A stretch of 64,000 nt of DNA from Chloroflexota bacterium (GTDB lineage Bacteria > Chloroflexota > Anaerolineae > Aggregatilineales > Phototrophicaceae), in contig JAPOWG010000105.1 in the NCBI GenBank assembly GCA_026707745.1, positions 1-64,000 on the forward strand, in the 5' to 3' direction. Below are positions 1 to 10,353 of this stretch, one piece after another. Made by a program: the position numbers and the translations under genes. The first letter of the stretch is position 1. Each line of letters opens with the position of its first letter. The notes beneath the pieces were generated by a model that made no database searches, was not told the origin of the DNA, and saw nothing but the letters and a program-made list of their open reading frames with translations.

Positions 1-1649
1 ATGCTGAAATCATAGGTCGGCAGGTCGTCGCATTGGCGCCAGTATTCCAGCGCGGCCGAGACGAAGCTGTCCGCCGGCGCGGCCATACCGTTAAAGATGT
101 TGTCGATGATGAACTGCTGCGGGATAGTGTGCGCGATGGCCTGACGGAAGCTCACATCGTCAAAGGGCGCGTAGCGCACGTTGAAGGCGAAGTAGTTCAT
201 CCCGATGCTGATCGCCGAGAACAGATCGAGGTGTTCGTTTTCGTCCACGATATCTTGCAGTACGCCCGGGTCGCCCGGCCACTCCCAAAGGAAGTTCATT
301 TCGCCGGACTGAATCTGCCCCAGCGTCGCTTCCTGGTTCGGCAGCACGTTCATGATCCAGGCGTCGATCTTGGGACGCGCCCAGTGGTCATCGAATGCCT
401 CGAGGAAGACGAACTCGTTGACGTCAAAAGCGACGTACTTGAAGGGACCGGAGCCAATCGGGATTTCCTCTTGGATCGAGTCGGCATCGGCGTCATCTCT
501 CGTCAGCAGATCATCGATGATCGGTTCCCAGATATGCTTGGGGATCAAGTTCAGTTTGGCCAGGGAACTGGTCTCGAAAGCCGCCGACGGGTTGTGCAGC
601 GTGAAGCGAAGCGACAGGTCGTCGATGATCTCGATGTTGGCGACATTGCGGGCGAAGGGATGATAATCGGGCGCTTCCGGACGGAACTCTTCCTTGCCAT
701 CCTCGTCGGTCTGCGTCGTGCCAGCCAGAGCTGCTTCAAAGGAGTAGGCGGCATCATCGGACTGCACCGGCTCGCCGTCGTGCCAGGTCATGCCCGCGCG
801 CAAGGTAACCACGACGTTGTGCGAGTCTTCCCAGACGACGCTCTCGGCCGCCCAGGGCTCCGGTACACCAATCGGGTTGATGCGCATCAGGCGGTCCCAG
901 GTCATCTCGGTGACGCGGCTGGGCGCGTCGCCAGCGATCTCCAGCGGATTGAAGGAATTCAGGAATGACGTGGTTGAGGTGATCAGCGTTTTGTCGTCGG
1001 TAGTCGGCTCGATGCCGATCCAGGTCCAGAAGTTATGCACGCCAATGCCGGCCTGGGTCGTGATGCTATCGGGATTGAATATGGCTGTATTGACGACCTG
1101 CGGTGTGAGCGGGTGAATGAAGTAAGCGTTCACCATATCGTTGCGGATAACTTGCTGCGCCTCGCAGATGATATCCAGACGCGCTTCCTTGTCGGCTACT
1201 TCCACGCGCTGCGCTTCGGCAAGGGCGTCATACTCGGGGTTGTTGTAACCGATGAAGTTGTAACCGCCGTCACGCACGCTCGAGTGGAAGAGGTTGTAGG
1301 TGAACTCGTCCGGATCGGAGCGCTCGGGGCGGCCCACCATGCGCCAGTGCGTCATTTGGAAGGGACGATCGGCGACGGCGCTTTCTTCCGTGCGGCTGTA
1401 CCAGATTTCATCGATCAACTGAGCCCAGGGGATGGCGCGGTGTTCGACTTCTAGCCCCAGTTCGCGCATGTTCTCGACGACCAGACGGGTGGTCTCGTAT
1501 TCGATTGGGCGCTCAGCCTGCGTGACAGAATGAACGATAATCGACGGCACGATTTCGCCCATGCTTTGCGACGATACCGGTACAACCGCTACCATCACCA
1601 AGGCGAGTAAGGCAGCAATCACTGAAATTCTTGCCAGTTTTCTGCTCAT
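1..1649 (-). CDS. Peptide/oligopeptide ABC transporter substrate-binding protein (SBP_bac_5-like), 3'-truncated by window edge
   Basis: Not in ORF track. Minus-strand translation from ATG at 1649 is open to the window edge: signal peptide MSRKLARISVIAALLALVMVAVVPVSSQ, then solute-binding text (VVTLRAGMTWHDGEPVQSDDAAYSFE, LIPKHIWEPI). The + ORFs here (33-968, 1035-1454) are its shadows. Confidence 0.85.
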   Translation of the reverse strand, partial: MSRKLARISVIAALLALVMVAVVPVSSQSMGEIVPSIIVHSVTQAERPIEYETTRLVVENMRELGLEVEHRAIPWAQLIDEIWYSRTEESAVADRPFQMTHWRMVGRPERSDPDEFTYNLFHSSVRDGGYNFIGYNNPEYDALAEAQRVEVADKEARLDIICEAQQVIRNDMVNAYFIHPLTPQVVNTAIFNPDSITTQAGIGVHNFWTWIGIEPTTDDKTLITSTTSFLNSFNPLEIAGDAPSRVTEMTWDRLMRINPIGVPEPWAAESVVWEDSHNVVVTLRAGMTWHDGEPVQSDDAAYSFEAALAGTTQTDEDGKEEFRPEAPDYHPFARNVANIEIIDDLSLRFTLHNPSAAFETSSLAKLNLIPKHIWEPIIDDLLTRDDADADSIQEEIPIGSGPFKYVAFDVNEFVFLEAFDDHWARPKIDAWIMNVLPNQEATLGQIQSGEMNFLWEWPGDPGVLQDIVDENEHLDLFSAISIGMNYFAFNVRYAPFDDVSFRQAIAHTIPQQFIIDNIFNGMAAPADSFVSAALEYWRQCDDLPTYDFS

Positions 1650-1777
1650 GACTTATTCTTCTCCATTTCTTCTTCCACTTGACGATTTGGGGTCAATTCA
1701 TTTTGGCTGTATCGGCGGCACCTCCTTCAATTGCAATTCAATTCCTCAAAACTGAAAACGGGCAATTCGTTCCTCTG

Positions 1778-2869
1778 TTAAGCTACTGACAAATGCCCGA
1801 TTCCGTCAACATGCGTTATTGTCGCATTTGGCGACATGGCGTCCAACCGTTCGATCAGGGCCGCCGCCGCCTCGCCTTTTAGCAGCGCCGGATTGCCGAG
1901 CTCGTCCAGCAGGACAGGAATCAGACGATAAGCGATTTCGTCCTCGTCGTCCAGTTCCGCGACGACGATGAGCGACTCCGACCAATTGCGATCTCGGCGC
2001 GCGCTGGTTAAACCATAAGGCGCGTTGCGGCTGACGGGTGTCTCTTTGACCGGCCCCGTGCTGTGATGAAAGACGAAGTTGCCCAAACTATAAAAGATGG
2101 GTTTGCCTTTGTAGATCTCGACTTCCTGCAACGAATGCGGATGATGCCCGACGATGACATCCGCGCCGGCGTCGATCAGCGCGTGGCCGACCTCGATCTG
2201 ATAGTCCGCCAATCCGTCTTGAAAGCGCGGACGCCAGAAGGGCGGCACACCCCAGTGCATCGCCACGACGATCAGATCCACGTCGTACAGAACACGCTCG
2301 ATAGCGACAACCGCGCGGTCGATATCTTCCTGCCAGGCGCGCGTATGGACATATGGCGCGCTGCCCGGCTGTTCCATACTGGCTGGCGGATCAATGGCGT
2401 AGGATTCCGACACGTGGATCGGCGCCACGCCCGGGCGGTTGGGTCCCGCCGCGGAGAGCGGACCGAGCGTCGACGCCGCGCCCAGAAAAGCCACATCGAC
2501 ATCGCCTTTGCGCAGGATCTTGGCTTCCCAAGCCAAATCAATATCCAGTCCCGCGCCGACATAGGTCAGCTTGCGATGGTAGAAATGCGTCAAGGTGTCC
2601 ACGAAGCCGTATTCGCCGAAATCCATCATGTGATTGTTGGCCAGCGTCAAGACTTGAAAACCCATAGCCATCACATCATCGAGCAGATCAGGGTGCATGC
2701 GCATGTTAATCCATTTTTCAATTGGCTCTCCGCCTGTGGATACCGGGGTTTCCAGATTGCCAAAAGCGAAGTCAGCCGATTTGAGCACATGCGCAACTTC
2801 CGCCAGCGCACTGCTGTCGGGCAGGGGCTGCTGCAAGAATATGTCGCCCACCATCGCTACTGAAGCCAT
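1778..2869 (-). CDS. CapA family (PgsA-like) metallophosphatase-fold protein
   Basis: MVGDIFLQ..., FGNLETPVS, LTLANNHMMDFGEYG, VVAMHWGVP, GADVIVGHHPHSLQ, YSLGNFVF: CapA motifs. Confidence 0.9.
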   Translation of the reverse strand: MASVAMVGDIFLQQPLPDSSALAEVAHVLKSADFAFGNLETPVSTGGEPIEKWINMRMHPDLLDDVMAMGFQVLTLANNHMMDFGEYGFVDTLTHFYHRKLTYVGAGLDIDLAWEAKILRKGDVDVAFLGAASTLGPLSAAGPNRPGVAPIHVSESYAIDPPASMEQPGSAPYVHTRAWQEDIDRAVVAIERVLYDVDLIVVAMHWGVPPFWRPRFQDGLADYQIEVGHALIDAGADVIVGHHPHSLQEVEIYKGKPIFYSLGNFVFHHSTGPVKETPVSRNAPYGLTSARRDRNWSESLIVVAELDDEDEIAYRLIPVLLDELGNPALLKGEAAAALIERLDAMSPNATITHVDGIGHLSVA

Positions 2870-2883
2870 TGTCTCACCGAGCC

Positions 2884-4083
2884 CTAAACTCTCTCGCCGC
2901 CTTTGTAAACAGCGGCGATATCGCGCAGGTTGCTGATGTTGACCAGCGGATCGTCATTGAGCAGCAGCAGATCGGCGTATTTGCCCGCTTCTACCGTGCC
3001 AATCTCATCGTCCCAACGCAAGACCTTGGCGTTGTTGCGCGTCCCGATGCAGATCGCTTCCATGGCAGTCAGGTCATTTTCAACCAGCAGTTCAAGCTCG
3101 CGCGCCATGCTGAAGCGATGCGGCGCCAGGGGATTGCCGCCGGCGTCGGTGCCGCAGCCCAGGAAGACGCCCTTGGCGCGCGCCAGAGCGATGGTCTGAC
3201 GGATCTGCTTAACGCCCTGTTCGATCATGGGCTTGCGTCGCTCGGCATCGGCCATTTGCACGGGGGTCAGCGGGTAACTCTCCAAGTCGGGATTGCCCAC
3301 ACCGACGGTCAGCACCAGTTCAGCGCCATTTGCCACCATCATGTCGGCTGTCTCCTCATCGAGGTAGGTGCCGTGTTCGATCGAGTCGACGCCCCCCAAC
3401 ATGCAATTTCTGATGCCGCCGGTACCGTGACAATGCGCCGCCACCGTGCGCCCCATCATGTGCGCCACTTCGGTCACCGCGCTGATTTCCTCGACGGTGA
3501 GCTGACTGGCATGGATATCCTGCCCGGGCGTGGCGCTGCCGCCGGTCGCCATCAATTTGACGATATCGGCGCCGGCTTTGATTTGTTCGCGCGCGGCTTT
3601 GCGCATCTCGTCCGGTCCATCGGCTTCGCGGGCGATGAAGTGGGCGTGGCCGCCGGTCATGGAAATGACGCGGCCGGACAGCTTCATGCGCGGTCCCTCA
3701 ATGAATCCGGCGTTAATCGCCTTGCGCAGCGCCATCTCGATGTATTGTTCGCCCCCGACATCGCGAATCGTGGTCACGCCGTGAGAGAGTACCCGCTTGC
3801 AGATATCCACCGCTTCCAGCACCAGTTCGTCGCGATGCTTTTCCAACAGGGCAAAGACGCTCTCTTCGCCGTTGTAGCAGATGTGAATGTGGGCGTCGAT
3901 CAAGCCGGGCAGCAGCCATTTGCCGGTTACATCTACTTGCTCGACTTCCCCCCATTGCGTCGGCAAATCTGTCGCGGGCCCGGCCCAAGCGATACGCTCG
4001 CCCTCGACGCAGACGGCGGCATCCGCCAGCGGCTCGCCCCCGTTCCCGTCTATCAGGGTTGCTCCGGTCAATACAAATCCCAT
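2884..4083 (-). CDS. Amidohydrolase family protein (imidazolonepropionase-like)
   Basis: LLPGLIDAHIHI, GVTTIRDVGG, AHCHGTGGIRNCMLGGVDSIEHGTYLD, CGTDAGGNPLAPHRF, GKYADLLLL. Confidence 0.93.
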   Translation of the reverse strand: MGFVLTGATLIDGNGGEPLADAAVCVEGERIAWAGPATDLPTQWGEVEQVDVTGKWLLPGLIDAHIHICYNGEESVFALLEKHRDELVLEAVDICKRVLSHGVTTIRDVGGEQYIEMALRKAINAGFIEGPRMKLSGRVISMTGGHAHFIAREADGPDEMRKAAREQIKAGADIVKLMATGGSATPGQDIHASQLTVEEISAVTEVAHMMGRTVAAHCHGTGGIRNCMLGGVDSIEHGTYLDEETADMMVANGAELVLTVGVGNPDLESYPLTPVQMADAERRKPMIEQGVKQIRQTIALARAKGVFLGCGTDAGGNPLAPHRFSMARELELLVENDLTAMEAICIGTRNNAKVLRWDDEIGTVEAGKYADLLLLNDDPLVNISNLRDIAAVYKGGERV

Positions 4084-4118
4084 TCCTTTATCCTTTCCTG
4101 CTCACCTAATCTTCGAGC

Positions 4119-4139
4119 GGGCGACCAGGTTGGTCGCCC
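4119..4139. repeat. GGGCGACC palindrome
   Basis: GGGCGACC-AGGTT-GGTCGCCC. Confidence 0.75.
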
Positions 4140-4158
4140 CTGCGGTTCCAGTATTATC

Positions 4159-4926
4159 TTAATTCTTGCTGTGGTAGAGATCAGCCGGCGACGAGGCCAG
4201 GCCAGACTCGATCTTTGGCGGCGTCATGTAGGCGCGTTTGGAATGGCTCAGGCCGCTGCCGAGCATCGCTTCCAGGAATTTCAATTGCACGCGCGCCGGA
4301 TTCAAGAAGGGCACCCCAAGTTCTGCCTGGCAAGCTTCGGGAATCTCCAGGAAACCCATGCTCATGCAGCCCACGATAAGGGTATCGGCGCGGTCTTCTT
4401 GGATCGCCTTGCGTCCCTCTTCAATTGTGACCTCGATGGCTTGTTCGCGATCGCGGTGCAATTCCAGCACCGGGATGTTCACCGCGCGCACACTCGCCAG
4501 CTTGTCTCCGCCGCCGCTGTTGCGCATCGTTTCTTCCAGCGGGCCGATGACGCTGTCGGTCACCGTGATGACCGAGTAACGACGTCCCAGCGCCGATGCC
4601 ATGAGCGCGGTCGCTTGCCCTGCGCCCACCACCGGAATATCGACCATTTCTCGTAGCGCGCCCAAGCCGGGATCGCCATAGCAGCCGAGCAAGATGCCGT
4701 CCCAACCGTCGGCTTGCAGCTCATGCGCCTTTTTGACTGTCTCGGGTATGGACAAGTATTCCTCATACATGCTTTCAATCGAGCCGGGACCGGCCGGGAT
4801 GTCGGTGATATCGACTTCGGTGTCCGGCGCGGCGAAACGCTGCAAATACTCGCGCCGCCTGCCGAGCTCGGCCTGACCTTCGGGACTGCGCCCCATCGGT
4901 CCGGATACCAGGTAGATTAGTTTCAT
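4159..4926 (-). CDS. Aspartate/glutamate/hydantoin racemase family protein
   Basis: GWDGILLGCYGDPGLGALREMVDIPVVGAGQA, ADTLIVGCMSMGFLE. Confidence 0.85.
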   Translation of the reverse strand: MKLIYLVSGPMGRSPEGQAELGRRREYLQRFAAPDTEVDITDIPAGPGSIESMYEEYLSIPETVKKAHELQADGWDGILLGCYGDPGLGALREMVDIPVVGAGQATALMASALGRRYSVITVTDSVIGPLEETMRNSGGGDKLASVRAVNIPVLELHRDREQAIEVTIEEGRKAIQEDRADTLIVGCMSMGFLEIPEACQAELGVPFLNPARVQLKFLEAMLGSGLSHSKRAYMTPPKIESGLASSPADLYHSKN

Positions 4927-4957
4927 CTTGTCTTCTCCTAATTTGCTACAGTTCAGC

Positions 4958-5013
4958 GGGCGACTCGCAGGGTCAAGTAGGTCGTGTAGACGCTGACCGT
5001 CAGTCGCCCCTAC
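4958..5013. repeat. GGGCGACT...AGTCGCCC palindrome with long loop
   Basis: GGGCGACT...(CGTGTAGACGCTGACCG)...AGTCGCCCCTAC. Confidence 0.6.
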
Positions 5014-5136
5014 ATTTTAAGCGGTTTGACGATCAATTTCAGTTGCGAGTCTTTCCCAAGGCCACCCGCGCGCTACTATTGCGCCAGGCAGGAAATAGAA
5101 TCTCTGTGCCCTCTCTGCCTCTGCGGTGAATTACCC

Positions 5137-6915
5137 TTACCCGTTGAATGTCTTCAGCGCAGCGCGCGCGATATTCGCCGATGTCTCAAAAGCCCAAGCC
5201 ACGCGATTGACGCCACGCAGCAGATGCGTGCGCGTCACGCGGCGCATGTGATGATCGGCCTCCGCCAGGTCCATCGCCGGCGCCAGATCGGGCAGTTCCG
5301 GCACGCGCACCGCCGGCTCGTTACGAAAGCGCCCTTTGCGCGTGTAATTGATCAGCACCAGTTCCCGCGCCATGCCCAGCAGGGCGTCGTTATATGCGCG
5401 GACGCGCGGGTCATCAACGGCGGCATCGGCCAATCCGGCTGATTCGACGTAGAGCGCGTCCAGAGCATCGTTCAAGTCGTTTAACGCGCAATAGGCTGGA
5501 CCAAAATCGGCATCATCGCCAGCCGCGGCCGCGTATTTGTCCAGGGTCGCTTTGAACTCGGCGGCCAGATCGCGGAAGTCGTAGGGATGCAACGGGTTGT
5601 TGAGCAGGCGCTGCAGCGCCGTGGCATAGACCCGCAGGTCGCGCATCAAGTTGTCCTTGTCGGCGATCTCCAGTTGATCGTTTTCCGTATGCCAGGCGAT
5701 ATTGGCGCCACAGCCGCCGACCGGGTAGTAGCCCATCTCTTCCGCTTTGGACAGCGGCATGGACGAGAGCAGCATAAACAAGCTCGAGATGCCGATGTTG
5801 TTGAAAGAATAGTCGCCGGCTTGATGCGGTCGCTCGCCGCTGAAGCCCTTGCCGGTGGAGTCTTTGACGGAGGTCGCCGCGAATTCCTCGACTTCGCTCA
5901 TAACCGTCACGCCGCGATATTCGGTCGCCCAACGGCAACCGGGCGAATCAATGTTCATCTGCGCCACGCAATTGCGCGCCAGGTCGAGCCCGAAGGCGTC
6001 GGCGTACCAGGTCGAGGCGCCGTAGCGACCGGTGGAATGCCCGGACCACCAGGCCACGCGCAGGCTGCGCGCCATGCCATCGCGATTGTCCTGGAAGATG
6101 CGCGCCAGTTCCAGCAAGGTGGCGTCGCCGACCGCATTGTCGCCGATGCCGACATCCCAGGAATCGAGATGGCCATGCACCAGCACGAACCGCTCCGGCT
6201 CGATGACGCCCTTGATCTCGGCGACCAGGCAAGGGCACTCGAACCAGCCCTCTTTCAGTTCCGTGTGCAGTGTGACGTTGAGCGCGCCATTTTCCATCTG
6301 TTTCAACAGGTCTTCGCCATCTGGCCGATTGATCGAAACGACGGGAATCGTCGGCTGCCGATGATAATTGTCCAGGTCGGGCGCCCCCCAGATCGTCGTG
6401 CAAATGCCCCAATGGATGTCGACGCCGGGGTTGATAAAGATCGCTCCCTTCGCGCCTTTATTCTGGAAATACCAGACCGGCGGCGGACCGCCAAAGCCAT
6501 CGACCACCACGATCTTGCCCTCAACATCCACATCGGTCGTCGGCGAGAAGTCGAAGAAGTCGACGCTGCGTCCCGCGGCAAAACCCTCGATACGGATGGC
6601 CTCCCCGCTGATGCCGCCGGCCGGCGTGCTGATCGAAAAGCCGGGCGTTTTGGAGCGATAGGACTTCTCACCTGCGATCAACGACGCGCTGACCGGCACG
6701 CTCAAGAAAAGCTCCGGCATGTGCATGGTATGGGGAACGCCCAGCGCCGACAGGCGCTCCGCAATGTAGTTGAAGGCGGTTCGCTCGTCCTCGGACGACG
6801 ATTCTCGCACCAGGCTGGTGAAACGTTCGATCAATGACCAAGGCTCTCGCGAGTCCAGCGAATCGAGCAAGGCGTTTTCCAGATCAGCATGCTTGGTTTC
6901 GTAAAGTGCTTGCAT
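5137..6915 (-). CDS. M28 family zinc peptidase
   Basis: PA-like insert plus VLVHGHLDSWDVGIGDNAVGDATLLELARIF, VAWWSGHSTGRYGASTWYAD, HTENDQLEIADKDNL. Confidence 0.9.
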   Translation of the reverse strand: MQALYETKHADLENALLDSLDSREPWSLIERFTSLVRESSSEDERTAFNYIAERLSALGVPHTMHMPELFLSVPVSASLIAGEKSYRSKTPGFSISTPAGGISGEAIRIEGFAAGRSVDFFDFSPTTDVDVEGKIVVVDGFGGPPPVWYFQNKGAKGAIFINPGVDIHWGICTTIWGAPDLDNYHRQPTIPVVSINRPDGEDLLKQMENGALNVTLHTELKEGWFECPCLVAEIKGVIEPERFVLVHGHLDSWDVGIGDNAVGDATLLELARIFQDNRDGMARSLRVAWWSGHSTGRYGASTWYADAFGLDLARNCVAQMNIDSPGCRWATEYRGVTVMSEVEEFAATSVKDSTGKGFSGERPHQAGDYSFNNIGISSLFMLLSSMPLSKAEEMGYYPVGGCGANIAWHTENDQLEIADKDNLMRDLRVYATALQRLLNNPLHPYDFRDLAAEFKATLDKYAAAAGDDADFGPAYCALNDLNDALDALYVESAGLADAAVDDPRVRAYNDALLGMARELVLINYTRKGRFRNEPAVRVPELPDLAPAMDLAEADHHMRRVTRTHLLRGVNRVAWAFETSANIARAALKTFNG

Positions 6916-7105
6916 ATTCGGTGATTCCTCCGTTCATAAGCTCGGCTCGCGCCTGACGTAGCCCATGGCTTGCAAAGATGACAAGGTCGAGCGAACTAAG
7001 TTATAGTCAGTGAGCGCTATTGTAACAAGGGCAGGGAGTCTGTCAAAACGAATGTTTCTGCTAGACGGCCAATGGGCTAATCGCAACTATGTTTGAACTA
7101 CGACT

Positions 7106-8515
7106 ATGAATCAAAGCGTCATCTCATCCGCAATTGAGCGCGCTCGCCGCGCTCGAGATGCCAATCTCGCGGGATTCAAAGAGTTGCTGCGCTTCCCGTC
7201 GATCAGCCAGGATCCGGCGTATCAGCCGCAACTGCTGGCCTGTGTGGACTGGCTCGTCGCCGAGATGAGGCGCGTCGGAATAGAAAATTGCCGGGCGATT
7301 GCAACGGCGGGCAATCCAGTCCTCTATGGCGACTGGCTGCGCGCCGGTGATGACAAGCCCACCATCCTCCTCTACGCGCACTATGATGTACAACCGGTTG
7401 GCGCTGCTTCGCTTTGGCGGACGCAACCGTTCGAGCCGACAATTGTCGGAGATCGCCTGGTCGCGCGTGGCGCTCTGGACGACAAATGCGGCATCTGGGT
7501 CAATCTCAAGGCTGTTGAGTCCGTTCTTTCTGTATTCCGGAAGCTGCCAGTCAACATAAAGTTCATTTTCGAAGGTGAAGAAGAACTCGGCTCGCGAAAC
7601 ACGGCAGCATTCGTCAGTCACCACAAGGCGCTGCTGGCGGCGGATGCGCTGATCATTTGCGACGGTCCTTTTTCGCCAGAGCAACCGGTAATCGGGACTG
7701 CGGTTCGCGGCGCGGTCATGGGCGAGGTGAGGTTCAAGGGACCGCCGCACGATTTGCATTCCGGCCGCTATGGCGGGGCGGTGAAGAATCCCCTGCATTA
7801 CGCGGCCCGCGTCATCGCCTCCTTCCACGATGAAGGCGGCCGCGTTCAGATCAAAGGCTTCTACGACGATGCCATCCCACTGTCGGACCGGCAAGTGCGG
7901 CATATGAATCAACTTTGGAAGACGATCGGGCCAGGCCTGCAGCGCGCGGCGGGGGTCGATGCTTTCTTTGGCGACACCCTCGGTGTCTTCGCTGAACGTA
8001 CCACATCGCAGCCGACGCTGGATGTCAACGGAATCAGCGGTGGCTATCAAGGTGAAGGAACGCGCGCCATCATCCCGTCGGAAGCGGGCTTCAAGGTCAC
8101 GATTCGCACAGTAGCCGGACAAGATGGCGACGCGATGTGGGGGCGCTTCGTCGAGCATGTAATGTCATTCGTCGAACCCGGCATAGAAATCGACGTCGAG
8201 CTCCTCAGCATCGCCCATCCGTTCACGATGGGGGACGATGGGCGAGAGGTCCAAGCGATTCAGCGAGCGCTCAGGGCAGTTTTAGGCAAGGAGGCCTTGC
8301 ACATGCGGCATGGCGGATCGCTGCCGATTGGCGGCATTCTGGCACATGAACTGGATGTGCCGGTCGCAATGTTGGGTTACGGCTCGGGCGACAACTCTCA
8401 CGCGCCGAACGAGTTCATCGTCATTGAGGATTTATATGCCGCGATCGAGGTGGCGATCAACCTGCTCTTCGAGTTGGCCGGGGACGAACAGCCCGACGGG
8501 CAGGTCACATCTTGA
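7106..8515 (+). CDS. M20 family dipeptidase/deacylase
   Basis: ILLYAHYDVQP, GRLVARGALDDKCGIW-like block, FEGEEELGSRN, GGSLPIGGIL. Confidence 0.93.
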   Translation: MNQSVISSAIERARRARDANLAGFKELLRFPSISQDPAYQPQLLACVDWLVAEMRRVGIENCRAIATAGNPVLYGDWLRAGDDKPTILLYAHYDVQPVGAASLWRTQPFEPTIVGDRLVARGALDDKCGIWVNLKAVESVLSVFRKLPVNIKFIFEGEEELGSRNTAAFVSHHKALLAADALIICDGPFSPEQPVIGTAVRGAVMGEVRFKGPPHDLHSGRYGGAVKNPLHYAARVIASFHDEGGRVQIKGFYDDAIPLSDRQVRHMNQLWKTIGPGLQRAAGVDAFFGDTLGVFAERTTSQPTLDVNGISGGYQGEGTRAIIPSEAGFKVTIRTVAGQDGDAMWGRFVEHVMSFVEPGIEIDVELLSIAHPFTMGDDGREVQAIQRALRAVLGKEALHMRHGGSLPIGGILAHELDVPVAMLGYGSGDNSHAPNEFIVIEDLYAAIEVAINLLFELAGDEQPDGQVTS

Positions 8516-9332
8516 TCGCCCCGGCTGTGAGCCCACTTTGTATGCCGCGATTGAATATCAGATAGAAGATCAGCGGCGGCAAGATAGAGAAGACTAAACC
8601 AGCGCTGCGTTTGGACCAATCGATGGTGAATTCGTCCTGGTAGCGCAGCACGCCTTGCACAAGCGTGAACCATTCCGGCTGCTGAATGAGGATGAGTGGC
8701 CAAAGCAAGTCGTTCCAACTAAAGAAGAAGGCGAATATCGACACGGTGACCATGGCCGGCGCCGCCAAGGGCACATAAATGCGGAAGAAGACGCCGAACT
8801 CCGAGCAACCGTCAATCAGCGCGGCTTCCCGCAGCTCGGTCGGCACCGACAGGAAATAGGTCCTCATCAGGACGATGCCGAAGGACGTGCCCGCCATATA
8901 GACGAGAATCACGCCGCCGAGCGTATTGCGCAGGCCGAGCGAGGCAATAATTCGGAAGACCGGCACGATCACCACTTCGCGCGGCACCATGAGGCCAAAA
9001 AGAAAAAGCAGAAACAAGAATTTATACGCGCCAGTTGCACGCTGCGAGAAGACGTAGCCCGCCATCGTCGACATCGTCACGACGCCGATCACGGTCACCA
9101 GGCTGATAATCAAGGTGTTGCGGAAGTAGCGGATGAAGTCGCCTTCCACCCACAATTCGACGATATTGTCGATCTGCGGTTCGCGCGGAATGCTGAAGGG
9201 ATTGGCCACCAATTCCGCATTGGTCTTGACCGACGACATGATGCTCCAAAATATCGGATAGGCCATGATCACTAACAGACAGATGAAGATGGCGAACCGA
9301 CTGATGCGCAATACTGGCGTTTCGTCGTTCAA
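8505..9332 (-). CDS. Carbohydrate ABC transporter permease (MalG-like)
   Basis: Multi-TM; EAALIDGCSEFGVFFRIYVPLAAPAMVTV EAA-loop; C-terminal RGIQSGLTAGAIKM. Confidence 0.93.
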   Translation of the reverse strand: MNDETPVLRISRFAIFICLLVIMAYPIFWSIMSSVKTNAELVANPFSIPREPQIDNIVELWVEGDFIRYFRNTLIISLVTVIGVVTMSTMAGYVFSQRATGAYKFLFLLFLFGLMVPREVVIVPVFRIIASLGLRNTLGGVILVYMAGTSFGIVLMRTYFLSVPTELREAALIDGCSEFGVFFRIYVPLAAPAMVTVSIFAFFFSWNDLLWPLILIQQPEWFTLVQGVLRYQDEFTIDWSKRSAGLVFSILPPLIFYLIFNRGIQSGLTAGAIKM

Positions 9333-9343
9333 GGGAACTCTCG

Positions 9344-10288
9344 CTAATAGTACCTGGTTGTGCCGGCGCGGGTGAGGCGTATCTTGAACAAAGTGATGGT
9401 GGCGATGATCAGAAACAGAATGACGGCGATGGCCGAGCCATAAGACATGCGGAAGGAGACAAAAGCCTGCTTGTACATGAAGAAGGACAAGACTTCAGTG
9501 GCGCGGTAGGGTCCGCCGCGCGTCATCGTATAGATGAGACCGAAGGATCGAAAGGCGCCGATAAAGATCAGGATGAGATTGACAATGGTTGTCTCGCGCA
9601 ACAGGGGGATGGTGACCCGTCTAAAGCGCGCCATCAGTCCGGCGCCGTCGATTTTGGCCGCCTCATAAAGTTCTTCGGGAATCGCCTGCAACCCAGCCAG
9701 AAAAATGAAGGTGGTGAAGCCGATACCGCCCCATACATGCGCGATGCTGACGCCAAGCAAAGCGCCATTCGGCTCGGCAAAGAGATCCACCGGCTCGTTC
9801 GAAATCAGAGCCGGTATGCCAATCTGCGGGCTGAACAGAAAAGTCGCCAGGATGCCGATCGCCACTGCGGACATGGCGATCGGCGTCAGAATAGCAACTT
9901 TGACGCCAGCGGAAAGCATGCCCTTGCCGCTGTTGATGGTCGCCGCCAACAGCAGGCCGATCAGCAATTGCGACGGGACCACCATAGCCGCGTATCTCAA
10001 GGTGATGCCGAGCGAAGACCAGAACTTGCGGTCGCCCGCCAACTCGACATAATTCTCCGCCCCGATCCATTCCATGTCGAGCGCGCCGGCGACACCGGAC
10101 CAGTCGCCGAAACTGACGGCGAGACCCAACAAGATTGGCACCACAAACAGTGGGATGTAAAAGACCAGCGCCGGCAAGACCATCAGGCCGTGCACGACAT
10201 CCTTGGCTGAGATTTTGGGACGGACCGTACGAAGGAGGCGAGGCAAGCGGAATAAGCCCGCCGATTGCGACATTTGCGCCTGTTTCAT
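9344..10288 (-). CDS. Carbohydrate ABC transporter permease (MalF/UgpA-like)
   Basis: Multi-TM; ELYEAAKIDGAGLMARFRRVTIPLLRET EAA-loop. Confidence 0.93.
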   Translation of the reverse strand: MKQAQMSQSAGLFRLPRLLRTVRPKISAKDVVHGLMVLPALVFYIPLFVVPILLGLAVSFGDWSGVAGALDMEWIGAENYVELAGDRKFWSSLGITLRYAAMVVPSQLLIGLLLAATINSGKGMLSAGVKVAILTPIAMSAVAIGILATFLFSPQIGIPALISNEPVDLFAEPNGALLGVSIAHVWGGIGFTTFIFLAGLQAIPEELYEAAKIDGAGLMARFRRVTIPLLRETTIVNLILIFIGAFRSFGLIYTMTRGGPYRATEVLSFFMYKQAFVSFRMSYGSAIAVILFLIIATITLFKIRLTRAGTTRYY

Positions 10289-10353
10289 ATCATCTCGCGG
10301 TATTGCAAACAGAGAGTTGCGCCCCGCGAGTGAGCAGGGCGCAAACTCAAGAA

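Noticed and set aside
33-968. Plus ORF of 311 aa
   Set aside because: Shadow of the minus-strand peptide SBP; no recognisable family, odd composition.
2869-4656. Plus ORF of 595 aa
   Set aside because: Antisense to two clear minus-strand genes (amidohydrolase and Asp/Glu racemase); typical of high-GC shadow ORFs.
5587-6837. Plus ORF of 416 aa
   Set aside because: Antisense to the M28 peptidase with conserved motifs.
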